Counted from the stretch's first letter, positions 6,118-13,745 are shown. The stretch: DNA of 14,803 nucleotides from JAYQPQ01 sp038145405 (GCA_038145405.1 JAYQPQ010000047.1:1-14803), one strand, 5' to 3'. Notes: generated by a model not told the origin, from the letters alone. Numbers and translations: made by a program.

Positions 6118-7131
6118 TTAGCCGGCCCGGTACCAGCCTTCCTGGAGCGCCAGCTCGCGGTACTGCTCGCCACGCAGGCGCGGACCAATAAATTTCACCA
6201 ACTCTGCCGCTGTGCGGCAGGCAAAGCGGCCGGCTTCGACAGCATCGGCGCCCTGCACCAGCGCTGCCAGGTAAGCCCCCGCAAATGAGTCGCCGGCGCC
6301 ATTGGTATCAATGGCACGCACCTGGGGCGAAGTCACCCGCTCGCGCGTGTCGCCCAATCCGATAACGGCGCCCTCAGCACCCAGGGTGACGGCAAAGGCC
6401 GTGCTGGCCTCTGCCAGTTTATTCAGGGCCTGATCCAGACTGGAGGATTCCGTCCAGGCCAGCGCCTCATCGCGATTACAAAACACCAGATCGAGTTTGC
6501 CGCCGGCAATCTGCTTTAGCGGCTGGCGAAAATGCGCGGCAATGCCGGGGTCAGACAGACTCAGGGCGATGCGCGTACCGGATTCGCGGGCCAGTTCCTG
6601 CAGACGCGTAGCGGCGCGCAGGTTGGCCGGTGAGGTAGACAGATAGCCCTCGATATAAACCCACTGGCTGTCGGCAATCACCTCAGGGTGCAGGGAGTCG
6701 GCATCCAGTTCCGCGGAAACACCGAGACTGGTGTTCATGGAGCGCTCGGCATCGGGCGTCAGCATCACCAGACATTTGCCGGTTTCGCCGGCCACGCGCT
6801 GCCCGTTCTGGTTGTAGGCCAGGCCGGCGCGTTCCAGATCACCAAGAAAGATGGCGCCGTATTCGTCGTCGGCCACGCGGCAGGTCATAAAGTTGGTGCA
6901 ACCCAGGTAGCTGGCCGCGATCAGGGTGTTGGCGGCGGAGCCGCCGCAGGCGCGATTGGCGCTGTCGATGTGTTCGCGCAGGTAGTGCAGGTACTGTGCC
7001 TGTTGCGCGCCATCGACCAGGGTCATCAGCCCCTTGGCGATGCCCAGCTGCTGCAGGTCCTCGTCGCTGACATGAATTTCGGTGTCGACCAGTGCGGCGC
7101 CGATGCCGCAGATATCATAGGTTTTCGGCAA
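6118..7131 (-). CDS. PfkB-family carbohydrate/nucleoside kinase (adenosine kinase-like)
   Basis: The product is 337 aa. PfkB hallmarks are the N-terminal substrate lid start (YDICGIGAALVDTE), the Gly-Gly signature GGSAANTLIAASYLG (63-77), and the anion-hole/catalytic segment DTNGAGDSFAGAYL (275-288) with catalytic Asp281. FCNRDEALAW (217-226) is the usual NxxE magnesium region. The enzyme transfers the ATP gamma-phosphate to a sugar or nucleoside hydroxyl. Bacterial homologues of this type are often named adenosine kinase, but the substrate cannot be read from sequence. The start codon is TTG (7129-7131), preceded by GGAGA at a normal distance. It lies 39 bases after hemL and probably closes the hemJ-hemL operon, an unusual partner for heme genes. 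Confidence 0.9.
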   Translation of the reverse strand: MPKTYDICGIGAALVDTEIHVSDEDLQQLGIAKGLMTLVDGAQQAQYLHYLREHIDSANRACGGSAANTLIAASYLGCTNFMTCRVADDEYGAIFLGDLERAGLAYNQNGQRVAGETGKCLVMLTPDAERSMNTSLGVSAELDADSLHPEVIADSQWVYIEGYLSTSPANLRAATRLQELARESGTRIALSLSDPGIAAHFRQPLKQIAGGKLDLVFCNRDEALAWTESSSLDQALNKLAEASTAFAVTLGAEGAVIGLGDTRERVTSPQVRAIDTNGAGDSFAGAYLAALVQGADAVEAGRFACRTAAELVKFIGPRLRGEQYRELALQEGWYRAG

Positions 7132-7170
7132 GAGCCTGTTCTCCGTGGTTAGCTGGGGCGAATCTGCGAG

Positions 7171-8463
7171 CTAGTTCTGCAGCAACTGGTCCATGACCGC
7201 CGCTGCCTGCTCCAGACTGAAGTCGAGGTCCTCGCGGCTATGGGCGATGGACATGAAGCCGGCTTCGAATGACGAGGGTGCCAGATAGATGCCGCGCTCC
7301 AGCATCAGATGAAAAAAGCGGTTGAAGCGCGAGCTGTTGCAGACCATGACCTGCTGAAAGTTGGTGACCGGATCCTCGTTGGTGAAAAACACCCCGAACA
7401 TGCTGCCCGCACTGTTGGTGCTGAAGGGAATGCCGCGTTCCTTCGCCAGCGCACGCAGGCCATTGAGCAGGTAGGCCACCTTCTGCTCCAGTTGGGCGTA
7501 AAAGCCCGGTTCCTGAATCAGCTTCAGCGTGGTCAATCCTGCAGCCATGGCAATGGGATTGCCGCTCAGGGTGCCGGCCTGATAGACCGGGCCCAGCGGT
7601 GAAATCTGCTCCATGATGTCGCGGCGTCCGCCAAAGGCTGCCGCCGGCATGCCGCCGCCCACCACCTTACCCAGGCAAGTCAGATCGGGCTTGATACGGT
7701 AGTGCGCCTGGGCGCCGCCCAGCGCCACGCGAAAGCCGGTCATGACCTCGTCGAAAATCAGTAACGCACCGTATTCGCTGCACAGTGCGCGCAGCTTTTC
7801 CAGAAAGCCCGGCAGCGGGGGGATACAGTTCATATTGCCGGCCACGGGCTCAACGATGACGCAGGCGACTTCCTTGCCCTGGCGCCGGAAGGTTTCTTCC
7901 ACCACGGCCAGATCGTTATAGGGCAGGGTCAGGGTATGTTGCACCAGATCGGCAGGCACGCCCGGTGAACTGGGCACGCCAAAGGTCAGTGCGCCGGATC
8001 CGGCTTTGACCAGCAGCGAGTCCGAATGGCCGTGGTAACAGCCCTCGAACTTGATGATCTTGGTGCGGTTGGTATAGCCGCGCGCCAGACGCAGGGCGCT
8101 CATGGTGGCCTCGGTGCCAGAGCTGACCATGCGCACCAGGTCCATGCTCGGCACCAGCTTGATAATTTCCTCGGCGATCAGGGTTTCCAGCGGCGTAGGC
8201 GCGCCAAAGCTGAGTCCGTCCTCGGCCTGCTTCTGCACCGCGGCAATGACCTCTGGGTGGGCGTGGCCGAGGACCATGGGGCCCCAGGACAGCACGTAGT
8301 CAACATAGCGCTTGCCGTCGACATCGTAGATATAGGGGCCCTGGGCGCGGTCGATAAAGAGCGGTGTGCCGCCCACGGATTTGAAAGCACGCACCGGCGA
8401 GTTGACACCACCAGGAATGACGCGTTGCGCCTGGGCAAATAGTTTTTCGGACGAATTCGACAT
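7171..8463 (-). CDS. hemL: Glutamate-1-semialdehyde 2,1-aminomutase HemL
   Basis: The product is 430 aa, full length for the family. It is a PLP-dependent class III aminotransferase-fold enzyme that converts glutamate-1-semialdehyde to 5-aminolevulinate, in the C5 route to heme and other tetrapyrroles, in the cytosol. Evidence: the N-terminal signature RVIPGGVNSPVRAFKSVGG, the PLP phosphate-binding SSGTEATMSALRLAR (114-128), YHGHSD (143-148), IFDEVMTGFR (236-245), and PLP lysine Lys266 in LTCLGKVVGGGMPAAAFGG. The ATG at 8461-8463 lies 2 bases after the hemJ stop. No independent ribosome site is seen, so translation is probably coupled to hemJ. Confidence 0.98.
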   Translation of the reverse strand: MSNSSEKLFAQAQRVIPGGVNSPVRAFKSVGGTPLFIDRAQGPYIYDVDGKRYVDYVLSWGPMVLGHAHPEVIAAVQKQAEDGLSFGAPTPLETLIAEEIIKLVPSMDLVRMVSSGTEATMSALRLARGYTNRTKIIKFEGCYHGHSDSLLVKAGSGALTFGVPSSPGVPADLVQHTLTLPYNDLAVVEETFRRQGKEVACVIVEPVAGNMNCIPPLPGFLEKLRALCSEYGALLIFDEVMTGFRVALGGAQAHYRIKPDLTCLGKVVGGGMPAAAFGGRRDIMEQISPLGPVYQAGTLSGNPIAMAAGLTTLKLIQEPGFYAQLEQKVAYLLNGLRALAKERGIPFSTNSAGSMFGVFFTNEDPVTNFQQVMVCNSSRFNRFFHLMLERGIYLAPSSFEAGFMSIAHSREDLDFSLEQAAAVMDQLLQN

Positions 8464-8465
8464 GA

Positions 8466-8891
8466 TCAGAAGGGTTTCACAATTACCAGAATGGCGATGC
8501 CGATCAGTACCAGCACCGGAAATTCATTAAACCAGCGGAAATAGACGTGGCTTTTGGTGTTGGCATTATCGGCAAATTTTTTCAGATGGGCCTTGCACAT
8601 AAAATGATAGGCGAGCAGCGCTACTACCAGCACCATCTTGGCCTGAAACCAACCGGCGCGGGCAATGTCTGGCAGCACCCATACCATGCCCAGCCCCAGG
8701 GCGATGGTTGCCATCATGGCCGGGTTGGCAATGCCGCGATACAGCTTGCGTTCCATCACTTTGAAGCGTTCGATGCTGATCTCGTCCTCGGTCATGGCGT
8801 GGTAGACAAACAGGCGCGGCAAGTAAAACAGAGCCGCAAACCAGCTCACAACCGCCACCAGGTGGAAGGCTTTGAGCCAGAGATAGAGCAT
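8466..8891 (-). CDS. hemJ: Protoporphyrinogen IX oxidase HemJ
   Basis: The product is 141 aa, an integral membrane protein with about four membrane helices. The start MLYLWLKAFHLVAVVSWFAALFYLPRL is diagnostic of the HemJ/UPF0093 family. His10 and Lys85 (FQAKMVLV) fit the conserved His/Lys pair regarded as functionally important. The C-terminus RWFNEFPVLVLIGIAILVIVKPF is also typical. HemJ oxidises protoporphyrinogen IX to protoporphyrin IX in bacteria lacking HemG or HemY. The start at 8889-8891 is chosen by family N-terminus and by GAGGA seven bases upstream; the open frame extends to 9026 without support. It heads an operon with hemL and is divergent from argC, an arrangement I recall from Pseudomonas. 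Confidence 0.96.
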   Translation of the reverse strand: MLYLWLKAFHLVAVVSWFAALFYLPRLFVYHAMTEDEISIERFKVMERKLYRGIANPAMMATIALGLGMVWVLPDIARAGWFQAKMVLVVALLAYHFMCKAHLKKFADNANTKSHVYFRWFNEFPVLVLIGIAILVIVKPF

Positions 8892-8977
8892 GGGAAATCC
8901 TCGAAAAAACGCAGATGCGCATGGTAACAGGTTCGCATTGCCGGGCTCATCCTTTTCCCGCGCGCGGCGGCTTTCCC

Positions 8978-8983
8978 TATAAT
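8978..8983 (+). promoter_or_regulatory. -10 box of the argC operon
   Basis: A perfect TATAAT lies 26 bases before the argC ATG, in the 118-base divergent gap with hemJ. The -35 candidate (TTCCCG at 8955-8960, 17-base spacer) is poor. No ArgR box was recognised in the gap by eye. Confidence 0.5.
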
Positions 8984-9009
8984 AGCCGCAAATTCGCGGA
9001 GCCCAGGGC

Positions 9010-10044
9010 ATGATCAAGGCAGCCATTATTGGCGGAACCGGCTACACCGGCATAGAACTGATTCGACTTCTTAGCGGTCACCCCGGGGTGGAACTGCGTG
9101 CGGTCAGTTCGCGCTCGCTGGATGGCACCCGCGTCTCCGATCTGTTCCCCTCGCTGCGCGGTATCTGCGATCTGCCGTTCCAGGAGCCGGATGCCATCGA
9201 TTACGCCGATCTGGACGTGGTGTTTTTTGCCACCCCCCACGGCGTTGCCCAGAAAATGATGGCCGAGACCCTGGGACGGGGTGTGCGGGTCATCGATCTG
9301 TCGGCCGATTTTCGTCTGCGCGACGTGCCTTTGTGGGAGAAAACCTACAAGACCAGCCACGCGGCAACCCAGTTAGTGGCGGAGGCGGTCTATGGCCTGC
9401 CGGAAATCAATCGCGACCAGATCAAGGACGCCCGCTTGATTGCCTGCCCGGGTTGCTATCCCACGGCCGTGGCGCTCGGTTTGTTGCCGCTGATTGAAGG
9501 TGGCCTGGTGGATCTCGCCAGTCTGGTGGCCAGCTGCGTGTCGGGCGTCAGTGGCGCCGGTCGGCAGGCCAAGATGGAATACCTGATCACCGAGTGCTCC
9601 GAGAGCTTCAAGGCCTACGGCGCTGCCGGTCATCGCCATCAGCCGGAAATCGAGCAGATTCTGCGCGACCGCCTGCCAGCCGGTGCGGCCGGCCTGCGCC
9701 TGCTCTTTGTGCCACATCTCGCACCCATGATTCGCGGCATGCACGCCACGCTCTTTGCCGATCTGCAGCAGAGCGGAGTCGATTTGCAGGCGCTCTACGA
9801 ACAGCGCTATGCGGATGAGCCCTTTGTCGATGTCATGCCGGCTGGGTCCCACCCCGAGACGCGCACGGTGCGGGGTGCCAATAGCTGTCGTCTGGCGGTC
9901 TACGAGCGCGACGGGCGCGCCCTGGTGCTGTCGGTCATCGACAACCTGACCAAGGGCGCCAGTGGCCAGGCCGTGCAGAATCTCAATATCATGTTCGGGC
10001 TCGAAGAAACCGCCGGCCTCGGATGGCCAGCGCTGCTTCCCTGA
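9010..10044 (+). CDS. argC: N-acetyl-gamma-glutamyl-phosphate reductase ArgC
   Basis: The product is 344 aa, the usual length for the type 1 enzyme. It performs NADPH-dependent reduction of N-acetylglutamyl phosphate to the semialdehyde, third step of arginine synthesis, in the cytosol. Evidence: N-terminal nucleotide-binding IIGGTGYTGIELIRLLSGHP (6-25), the VIDLSADFRL motif, the catalytic cysteine in IACPGCYPTA (Cys149), the SGVSGAGR segment, GHRHQPEIEQ with the substrate-binding His, and the C-terminal VIDNLTKGASGQAVQNLNIM. A GGAG ribosome site lies 9 bases before the ATG. The next gene begins 9 bases after the stop, so the two are probably co-transcribed. Confidence 0.98.
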   Translation: MIKAAIIGGTGYTGIELIRLLSGHPGVELRAVSSRSLDGTRVSDLFPSLRGICDLPFQEPDAIDYADLDVVFFATPHGVAQKMMAETLGRGVRVIDLSADFRLRDVPLWEKTYKTSHAATQLVAEAVYGLPEINRDQIKDARLIACPGCYPTAVALGLLPLIEGGLVDLASLVASCVSGVSGAGRQAKMEYLITECSESFKAYGAAGHRHQPEIEQILRDRLPAGAAGLRLLFVPHLAPMIRGMHATLFADLQQSGVDLQALYEQRYADEPFVDVMPAGSHPETRTVRGANSCRLAVYERDGRALVLSVIDNLTKGASGQAVQNLNIMFGLEETAGLGWPALLP

Positions 10045-10053
10045 GAAACAATC

Positions 10054-10794
10054 GTGCCCAGCAACCACAGCATCAACCGCGAGCGCGTTCGGGTCATACG
10101 GGAAAACCGCTGGCTGCCGCTCTGGTATGCCTTTGGCCTGGCGCTGGTGCTTATCGCCATCCCGGCAGCCACCTTGTATGTGACTCGCCTTCAGCTGGGC
10201 GAGGACTATCGCTTGCTGCAGGAGCAGATGGAGCGCGTGCAAGAGGAGCAGGCTAGCCTGCAGCAGCGTATCGATGGACTGTTGCAGGAGCGCGCCGATC
10301 TGGAAGTGGCCTCGCAGCTCGACCGCGCGGCCCTGCAGCAATTGCGTTCGCGGCTGGTGGAGTGGCGCGAGGCCAATGAGTTGCTCGAGGAGCAAACCCA
10401 GTTTTACATGTCGCTGATGAACCCCACGGCGACCAATGCCGGTGTGTTTATTGAGTCAATTGAGATTCGCGCCACATCCACGCCCAACCGCTACGACTAT
10501 GATGTGCTGGTCGCCCAGCGTACCCTGGATCACCAGGGCGTCACCGGCCGGCTGGTCATCAACCTGATTGGCCGCCAGAATGGCTCGCCCCTCACCCTGA
10601 CCAGCGATACCCTGGGACTGGATAACAACGGGCAGGCGTTGGGCTTTCGTTATTTTCAGCACCTGACGGGCAGCCTGGAAGTGCCGGCCGGTTTTGCTGC
10701 AGAACAGTTGCGCGCCCGGGTTTACCTGGCTGGCAACAATACCCCCTTGCTGGATGAGACCACCGCCTGGCCCTCGTCCAACACCACCAACTAG
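10054..10794 (+). CDS. DUF6776 family membrane-anchored coiled-coil protein
   Basis: The product is 246 aa. A short basic cytoplasmic N-terminus (RERVRVIRENRW) leads into one membrane segment (about 23-43). A coiled coil follows (about 48-120; heptad-like, rich in Leu, Gln, Glu and Arg). A C-terminal beta-type domain (about 130-230) would lie in the periplasm. It resembles DUF6776, a gammaproteobacterial family found between argC and erpA. The molecular function is unknown; the shape is that of a periplasmic scaffold or secretion-type component. The start is GTG at 10054, with no strong ribosome site, 9 bases after argC. A bactofilin gene follows after 9 bases, which hints at a role near the cell envelope or cytoskeleton. 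Confidence 0.85.
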   Translation: MPSNHSINRERVRVIRENRWLPLWYAFGLALVLIAIPAATLYVTRLQLGEDYRLLQEQMERVQEEQASLQQRIDGLLQERADLEVASQLDRAALQQLRSRLVEWREANELLEEQTQFYMSLMNPTATNAGVFIESIEIRATSTPNRYDYDVLVAQRTLDHQGVTGRLVINLIGRQNGSPLTLTSDTLGLDNNGQALGFRYFQHLTGSLEVPAGFAAEQLRARVYLAGNNTPLLDETTAWPSSNTTN

Positions 10795-10803
10795 GAGTAC
10801 CCC

Positions 10804-11238
10804 ATGGTAGGCAAGCAAAAAGTTGAAAAAGGTAGCTCGGTAACCACCCTGATTGCCCGTAACACCCGCATCGAAGGCAAACTGGAGTTCACCGGCGTAC
10901 TGGAAATCGAAGGCCTGGTGGTCGGCGATGTGCTGGCCGCGAGCGACAGCAAGTCGGTAGTGCGCGTCCTCAACAACGGCCGCATCGAGGGCGAGATCCG
11001 CGTGCCGCAGGTCATTATCAACGGCGAAGTTCTGGGTAATGTCTTTGCCGAGGAACAGCTCTATCTGGCCGAGAAAGCCGTGATCGAAGGCAATGTGCAC
11101 TACCGCGTCATCGAGATCGAAAAGGGTGCCCGCATCAATGGCAGCATCCTGCAGTTGGGCAAGGAAGCCGCAAAGGTCGACGCCCAGGTGGGTAGCCCCA
11201 CGGGCTTCAGCGGCGAACCCAAGCTGGCCAATACTTGA
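10804..11238 (+). CDS. Bactofilin (polymer-forming cytoskeletal protein)
   Basis: The product is 144 aa. The core (about 14-125) consists of short repeating beta-helix turns with spaced Gly and hydrophobic residues: TRIEGKLEFTGVLEIEGLVVGDV, NGRIEGEIRVPQVIINGEVLGNV, EGNVHYRVIEIEKGARINGSI. This is the bactofilin fold, which polymerises into filaments without nucleotide and supports cell shape, polarity or envelope assembly. Short disordered tails flank it. A strong ribosome site (AGGAG, 6 bases before the ATG) is present. The stop codon TGA (11236-11238) lies inside a predicted IscR operator for the next gene. Partners are unknown, but the adjacent DUF6776 membrane protein is a candidate. Confidence 0.95.
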   Translation: MVGKQKVEKGSSVTTLIARNTRIEGKLEFTGVLEIEGLVVGDVLAASDSKSVVRVLNNGRIEGEIRVPQVIINGEVLGNVFAEEQLYLAEKAVIEGNVHYRVIEIEKGARINGSILQLGKEAAKVDAQVGSPTGFSGEPKLANT

Positions 11239-11255
11239 CTGAAAAAGTCGGGTAA
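11231..11255. promoter_or_regulatory. Type 1 IscR operator upstream of erpA
   Basis: The site begins ATACTTGACT, ends AGTCGGGTAA, and has a GAAAA centre. It fits the 25-base type 1 IscR motif recalled from E. coli (ATASYYGACT...AGTCRRSTAT) at 23 of 25 positions, including both GACT/AGTC arms. It overlaps the bactofilin stop codon and contains a TTGACT that can serve as the -35 element for erpA. Holo-IscR bound here would repress erpA when Fe-S clusters are abundant, as described for E. coli erpA. No iscR gene is in this window. Confidence 0.82.
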
Positions 11256-11272
11256 TCCAAGATGCGCGCCCT

Positions 11273-11626
11273 ATGTCAGCTGTTGAAACCTTCGTTCCCA
11301 GCCCCCTGATCATCACCGACGCCGCCGTGGCCAAGGTGAGGGCGTTGGTTGAGGAAGAACAGGCCCCCGAACTCAAACTGCGCGTCTACGTCACCGGTGG
11401 CGGCTGCTCCGGCTTTCAATACGGCTTTACCTTCGACGAAAAGATCAAGGACGACGACACCCTGGTGGAGCGCGATGGCGTCGGCGTGCTGATCGACTCG
11501 CTAAGCTTTCAGTATCTGGCCGGCTCCGAGGTCGACTACAAGGAAGGCCTGGAAGGCGCCCGCTTTACAATCTCCAACCCCAATGCCGCCACTACCTGTG
11601 GTTGTGGCTCGTCTTTTTCCATTTAG
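11273..11626 (+). CDS. erpA: Iron-sulfur cluster insertion protein ErpA
   Basis: The product is 117 aa, an A-type carrier that passes Fe-S clusters to apo-enzymes such as IspG/IspH in the cytosol. The three cluster ligands are Cys45 (VTGGGCSGFQYGF), Cys109 and Cys111 (TTCGCGSSFSI). The ErpA subfamily rather than IscA is indicated by the long N-terminus (SPLIITDAAVAKV), the VLIDSLSFQYLAGSEVDYKEGLEGARF stretch and the FSI terminus. The ATG at 11273 has no clear ribosome site. The predicted IscR operator 17 bases upstream and a TTGACT/CAAGAT promoter (18-base spacer) would start transcription almost at the ATG. It follows the bactofilin by 34 bases and may also receive read-through from argC. 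Confidence 0.97.
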   Translation: MSAVETFVPSPLIITDAAVAKVRALVEEEQAPELKLRVYVTGGGCSGFQYGFTFDEKIKDDDTLVERDGVGVLIDSLSFQYLAGSEVDYKEGLEGARFTISNPNAATTCGCGSSFSI

Positions 11627-11781
11627 TTTTAGTCTCCTGTCGTTAATTGCGCCGCGATTACGACGATCACTCGATGCACTGAGTCCTGCGCATTTGCGCC
11701 AGGGCCGTCGGCGTTACTAGCGATTACATGGAATAACGAGCCAGCTATTTGTCGTGCTCGAAGGGAATTGGTTTGGCGGTG

Positions 11782-12876
11782 CTATTTTTTGACCAGTCGC
11801 AATCCAACTTCCAGATGCTCGGTAAAGGGAAACTGGTCGAAGGCTGCGAAGCGGTCGATGCGATGGGTGCTGCTGAGTTCGGTCAGGTTCTCCGCCAGGG
11901 ATTCCGGGTTGCAGGAAACATAGAGGATGTGGTTGAAGTCGGCGGCAAATTGCAGCGTAGCGGCATCCAGTCCGGCGCGCGGCGGGTCGACAAACAGCGT
12001 GGTAAAGCGGTAGCTGTCCAGGTCGATCTGCTTTTCCTGCAGGCGGCGAAAGGAGCGCTCACCGCGAACAGCCTGGGCCGCTTCTTCGGCAGATAGACGC
12101 GCGCTGCGCACGTTCGATATCTGATTTTCCTGCAGGGCCCAGTCCAGTGCCGCCATGGATGGCTTGCTCAGCTCGGTGGCCAGCACCTGGTCGAAGCAGG
12201 TCGATAGCGGCAGGGTGAAGTTGCCGTTGCCGCAATAGAGTTCGAGCAGGTCGCCGCCGATGCCCCGAGCGCATTCGACCGCCCATTCCAGCATCTCGCG
12301 GTTCACAAGAGCGTTGGGCTGACTGAAGCTGCCTTCGGTCTGGCGCGTTTTGAATACGCGGCCGTGCACGGCCAGGGCTTCTGTTACAGAGTCGCCACCC
12401 AGCACGATCTTCTGTTTGCGGCTGCGACCGATAAGTTTGCAGCCCAGGCGCTGGCGCAGCAGTTCGGCTTCCATTTCCCAGGCGCTGTCCAGAGCGCGGT
12501 GATAAATCAGGCTAACGGAAAGTTCGCCGCCTAGACTGGCCAGAAAGTCCACCCGAAACAATTTATGGCCCAACACCTCGGAGCGGTTCAGGCTGTCGCG
12601 CAGTTTTGGCATGGCGATCTGGATGGTTGGGCTGGCAGGAGCAAAGCTGGAGACAACGAAGCGCTCGCGGGTACCCGGACGCACCATGGCGTAATCGATG
12701 CGCTGCCCCTGGTGAAAAGTGTGGAGTTCGCAGCGCTGGCGATAGCCCGTCTCGGGCGAGCGAAACACCTCGGGAGCCGGCGCACCGAAGGGCGCCAGCA
12801 GGGCGCGACATTGGCTCACCTTGTGGTCGAGTTGGGCCTGATAGCTGAGTTCGGGTTCGGCCAAGGGCAAGGTCAT
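11782..12876 (-). CDS. trmA: tRNA (uracil-5-)-methyltransferase TrmA
   Basis: The product is 364 aa, family length. It methylates U54 of tRNA (T-loop) with S-adenosylmethionine. Evidence: LELYCGNGNFTLPL (211-224, SAM-binding loop), VDPPRAGLD (296-304), ILYVSCNPE with catalytic Cys322, and the C-terminal FDQFPFTEHLEVG carrying the general-base Glu356 region. The N-terminus lacks a TRAM domain, as expected of TrmA rather than RlmD. Segments such as YRQRCELHTF and the short total length also fit TrmA. The ATG at 12874-12876 is the best start, although no clear ribosome site precedes it. It lies 46 bases downstream of the TauE/SafE gene and converges on erpA across a 155-base gap. Confidence 0.97.
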   Translation of the reverse strand: MTLPLAEPELSYQAQLDHKVSQCRALLAPFGAPAPEVFRSPETGYRQRCELHTFHQGQRIDYAMVRPGTRERFVVSSFAPASPTIQIAMPKLRDSLNRSEVLGHKLFRVDFLASLGGELSVSLIYHRALDSAWEMEAELLRQRLGCKLIGRSRKQKIVLGGDSVTEALAVHGRVFKTRQTEGSFSQPNALVNREMLEWAVECARGIGGDLLELYCGNGNFTLPLSTCFDQVLATELSKPSMAALDWALQENQISNVRSARLSAEEAAQAVRGERSFRRLQEKQIDLDSYRFTTLFVDPPRAGLDAATLQFAADFNHILYVSCNPESLAENLTELSSTHRIDRFAAFDQFPFTEHLEVGLRLVKK

Positions 12877-12922
12877 CAGTTGGCTGGGCCGGGCATTATA
12901 CGCAGCGCCGTCAGGCGATGGA

Positions 12923-13669
12923 TTAAAACAGGCCCTCGTAAATCAGCTTGATGCCGGCGACGAAGAGGAAGGTGTAGAGAATGCGATAGATCCATTGCTG
13001 ATGCACCAGGTGCAGCAGGCGGTGACCCAGCAGCACGCCGATCGGCCCTAGGGGCAGCAGGATCAGTGAGGTGCCCAGGTTGGTCAGGCTGAACTGGCCG
13101 AGCATGGCGTAGGGGATCAGCTTGGCCAGATTCACCACGGCAAAGAAGATGGCCAGGGTGCCGGTCAAAATCACCTTGTCGAGTTGCTGCGGGTAAATAT
13201 AAATGCCCGCCGGCACGCCGCCGGCATGAATCTGGGTGCTGGTAAAGCCCGATACCATGCTCCAGAAATAGCCGGCCCATTTCCCCGGCTTTTTCATGCG
13301 CGCATGGGGTGCCCACCAGTAGTACAGGCAGAAACTGACGGCGAGAAAACCGAGAAAAAGGCGCAAGCCCTCAGCGGACACGTGGTTCATCCACAGCCCG
13401 GCCAGGGCAATGCCGACCAGCGCGGTGGGCAGCATGATTTTCAGATGGCTGGCGTCGTATTTGCCGCGAAATTTCCACACCGCGGTGGCATCCATCATCA
13501 GCAGTACCGGCAGCATTACGGCTGCGGCCGTGCGCGGATCGATGGTAAGGGCCATCAGGGGTACGGCAATGGAGGCCGCGGCGCCGCCAAAGCCGCCCTT
13601 GCTCATGCCGAAAATCATGGCCGCCGGCACGGCAGCGAAGTAGAAGGTAGGGTCAGCAATAAAATTCAC
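12923..13669 (-). CDS. TauE/SafE-family membrane permease (putative sulfite/anion exporter)
   Basis: The product is 248 aa, strongly hydrophobic, with about seven or eight membrane segments. The family repeat appears near the N-terminus (FGMSKGGFGGAAASIAVPLMAL, about 20-41) and again in the second half (GFTSTQIHAGGVPAGIYIYPQQLDK). This is the TauE/SafE duplicated fold. Members export small sulfur-containing or organic anions, but the substrate cannot be assigned here. The start is GTG (13667-13669), which gives a complete first membrane segment; no strong ribosome site is visible. It is divergent from the glycine-zipper lipoprotein and followed by trmA after 46 bases, perhaps in one transcript. 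Confidence 0.9.
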   Translation of the reverse strand: MNFIADPTFYFAAVPAAMIFGMSKGGFGGAAASIAVPLMALTIDPRTAAAVMLPVLLMMDATAVWKFRGKYDASHLKIMLPTALVGIALAGLWMNHVSAEGLRLFLGFLAVSFCLYYWWAPHARMKKPGKWAGYFWSMVSGFTSTQIHAGGVPAGIYIYPQQLDKVILTGTLAIFFAVVNLAKLIPYAMLGQFSLTNLGTSLILLPLGPIGVLLGHRLLHLVHQQWIYRILYTFLFVAGIKLIYEGLF

Positions 13670-13698
13670 AATTTTTTCGTATTCTTCGCTTTGGTGTC

Positions 13699-13704
13699 AT
13701 TGTA
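13699..13704 (-). promoter_or_regulatory. Candidate -10 box of the TauE/SafE gene
   Basis: The minus strand reads TACAAT here (5 of 6 consensus positions), about 30 bases before the GTG start. The -35 region at the matching distance (TTTCCC) is poor, so this is a tentative call. Confidence 0.35.
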
Positions 13705-13745
13705 CGCTGGATTTTTGCAAGGGAAATTTCGCAAAAGGAGTACTT

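Noticed and set aside
8892..9009. ArgR or Fur site in the hemJ/argC divergent gap
   Set aside because: No AT-rich palindrome resembling either operator could be found by eye; only the TATAAT at 8978 stands out.
9373..10395. 340-codon minus-strand open frame
   Set aside because: It spans argC and DUF6776 on the opposite strand and is Gln/His/Leu-rich without a domain, a typical shadow.
10456..11376. 306-codon minus-strand open frame
   Set aside because: It is antisense to the bactofilin and the start of erpA, both confidently identified.
11688..11704. Possible terminator hairpin (CTGCGC - ATTT - GCGCCAG) after erpA
   Set aside because: The stem is short with a bulge, and no T-tract follows on either strand.
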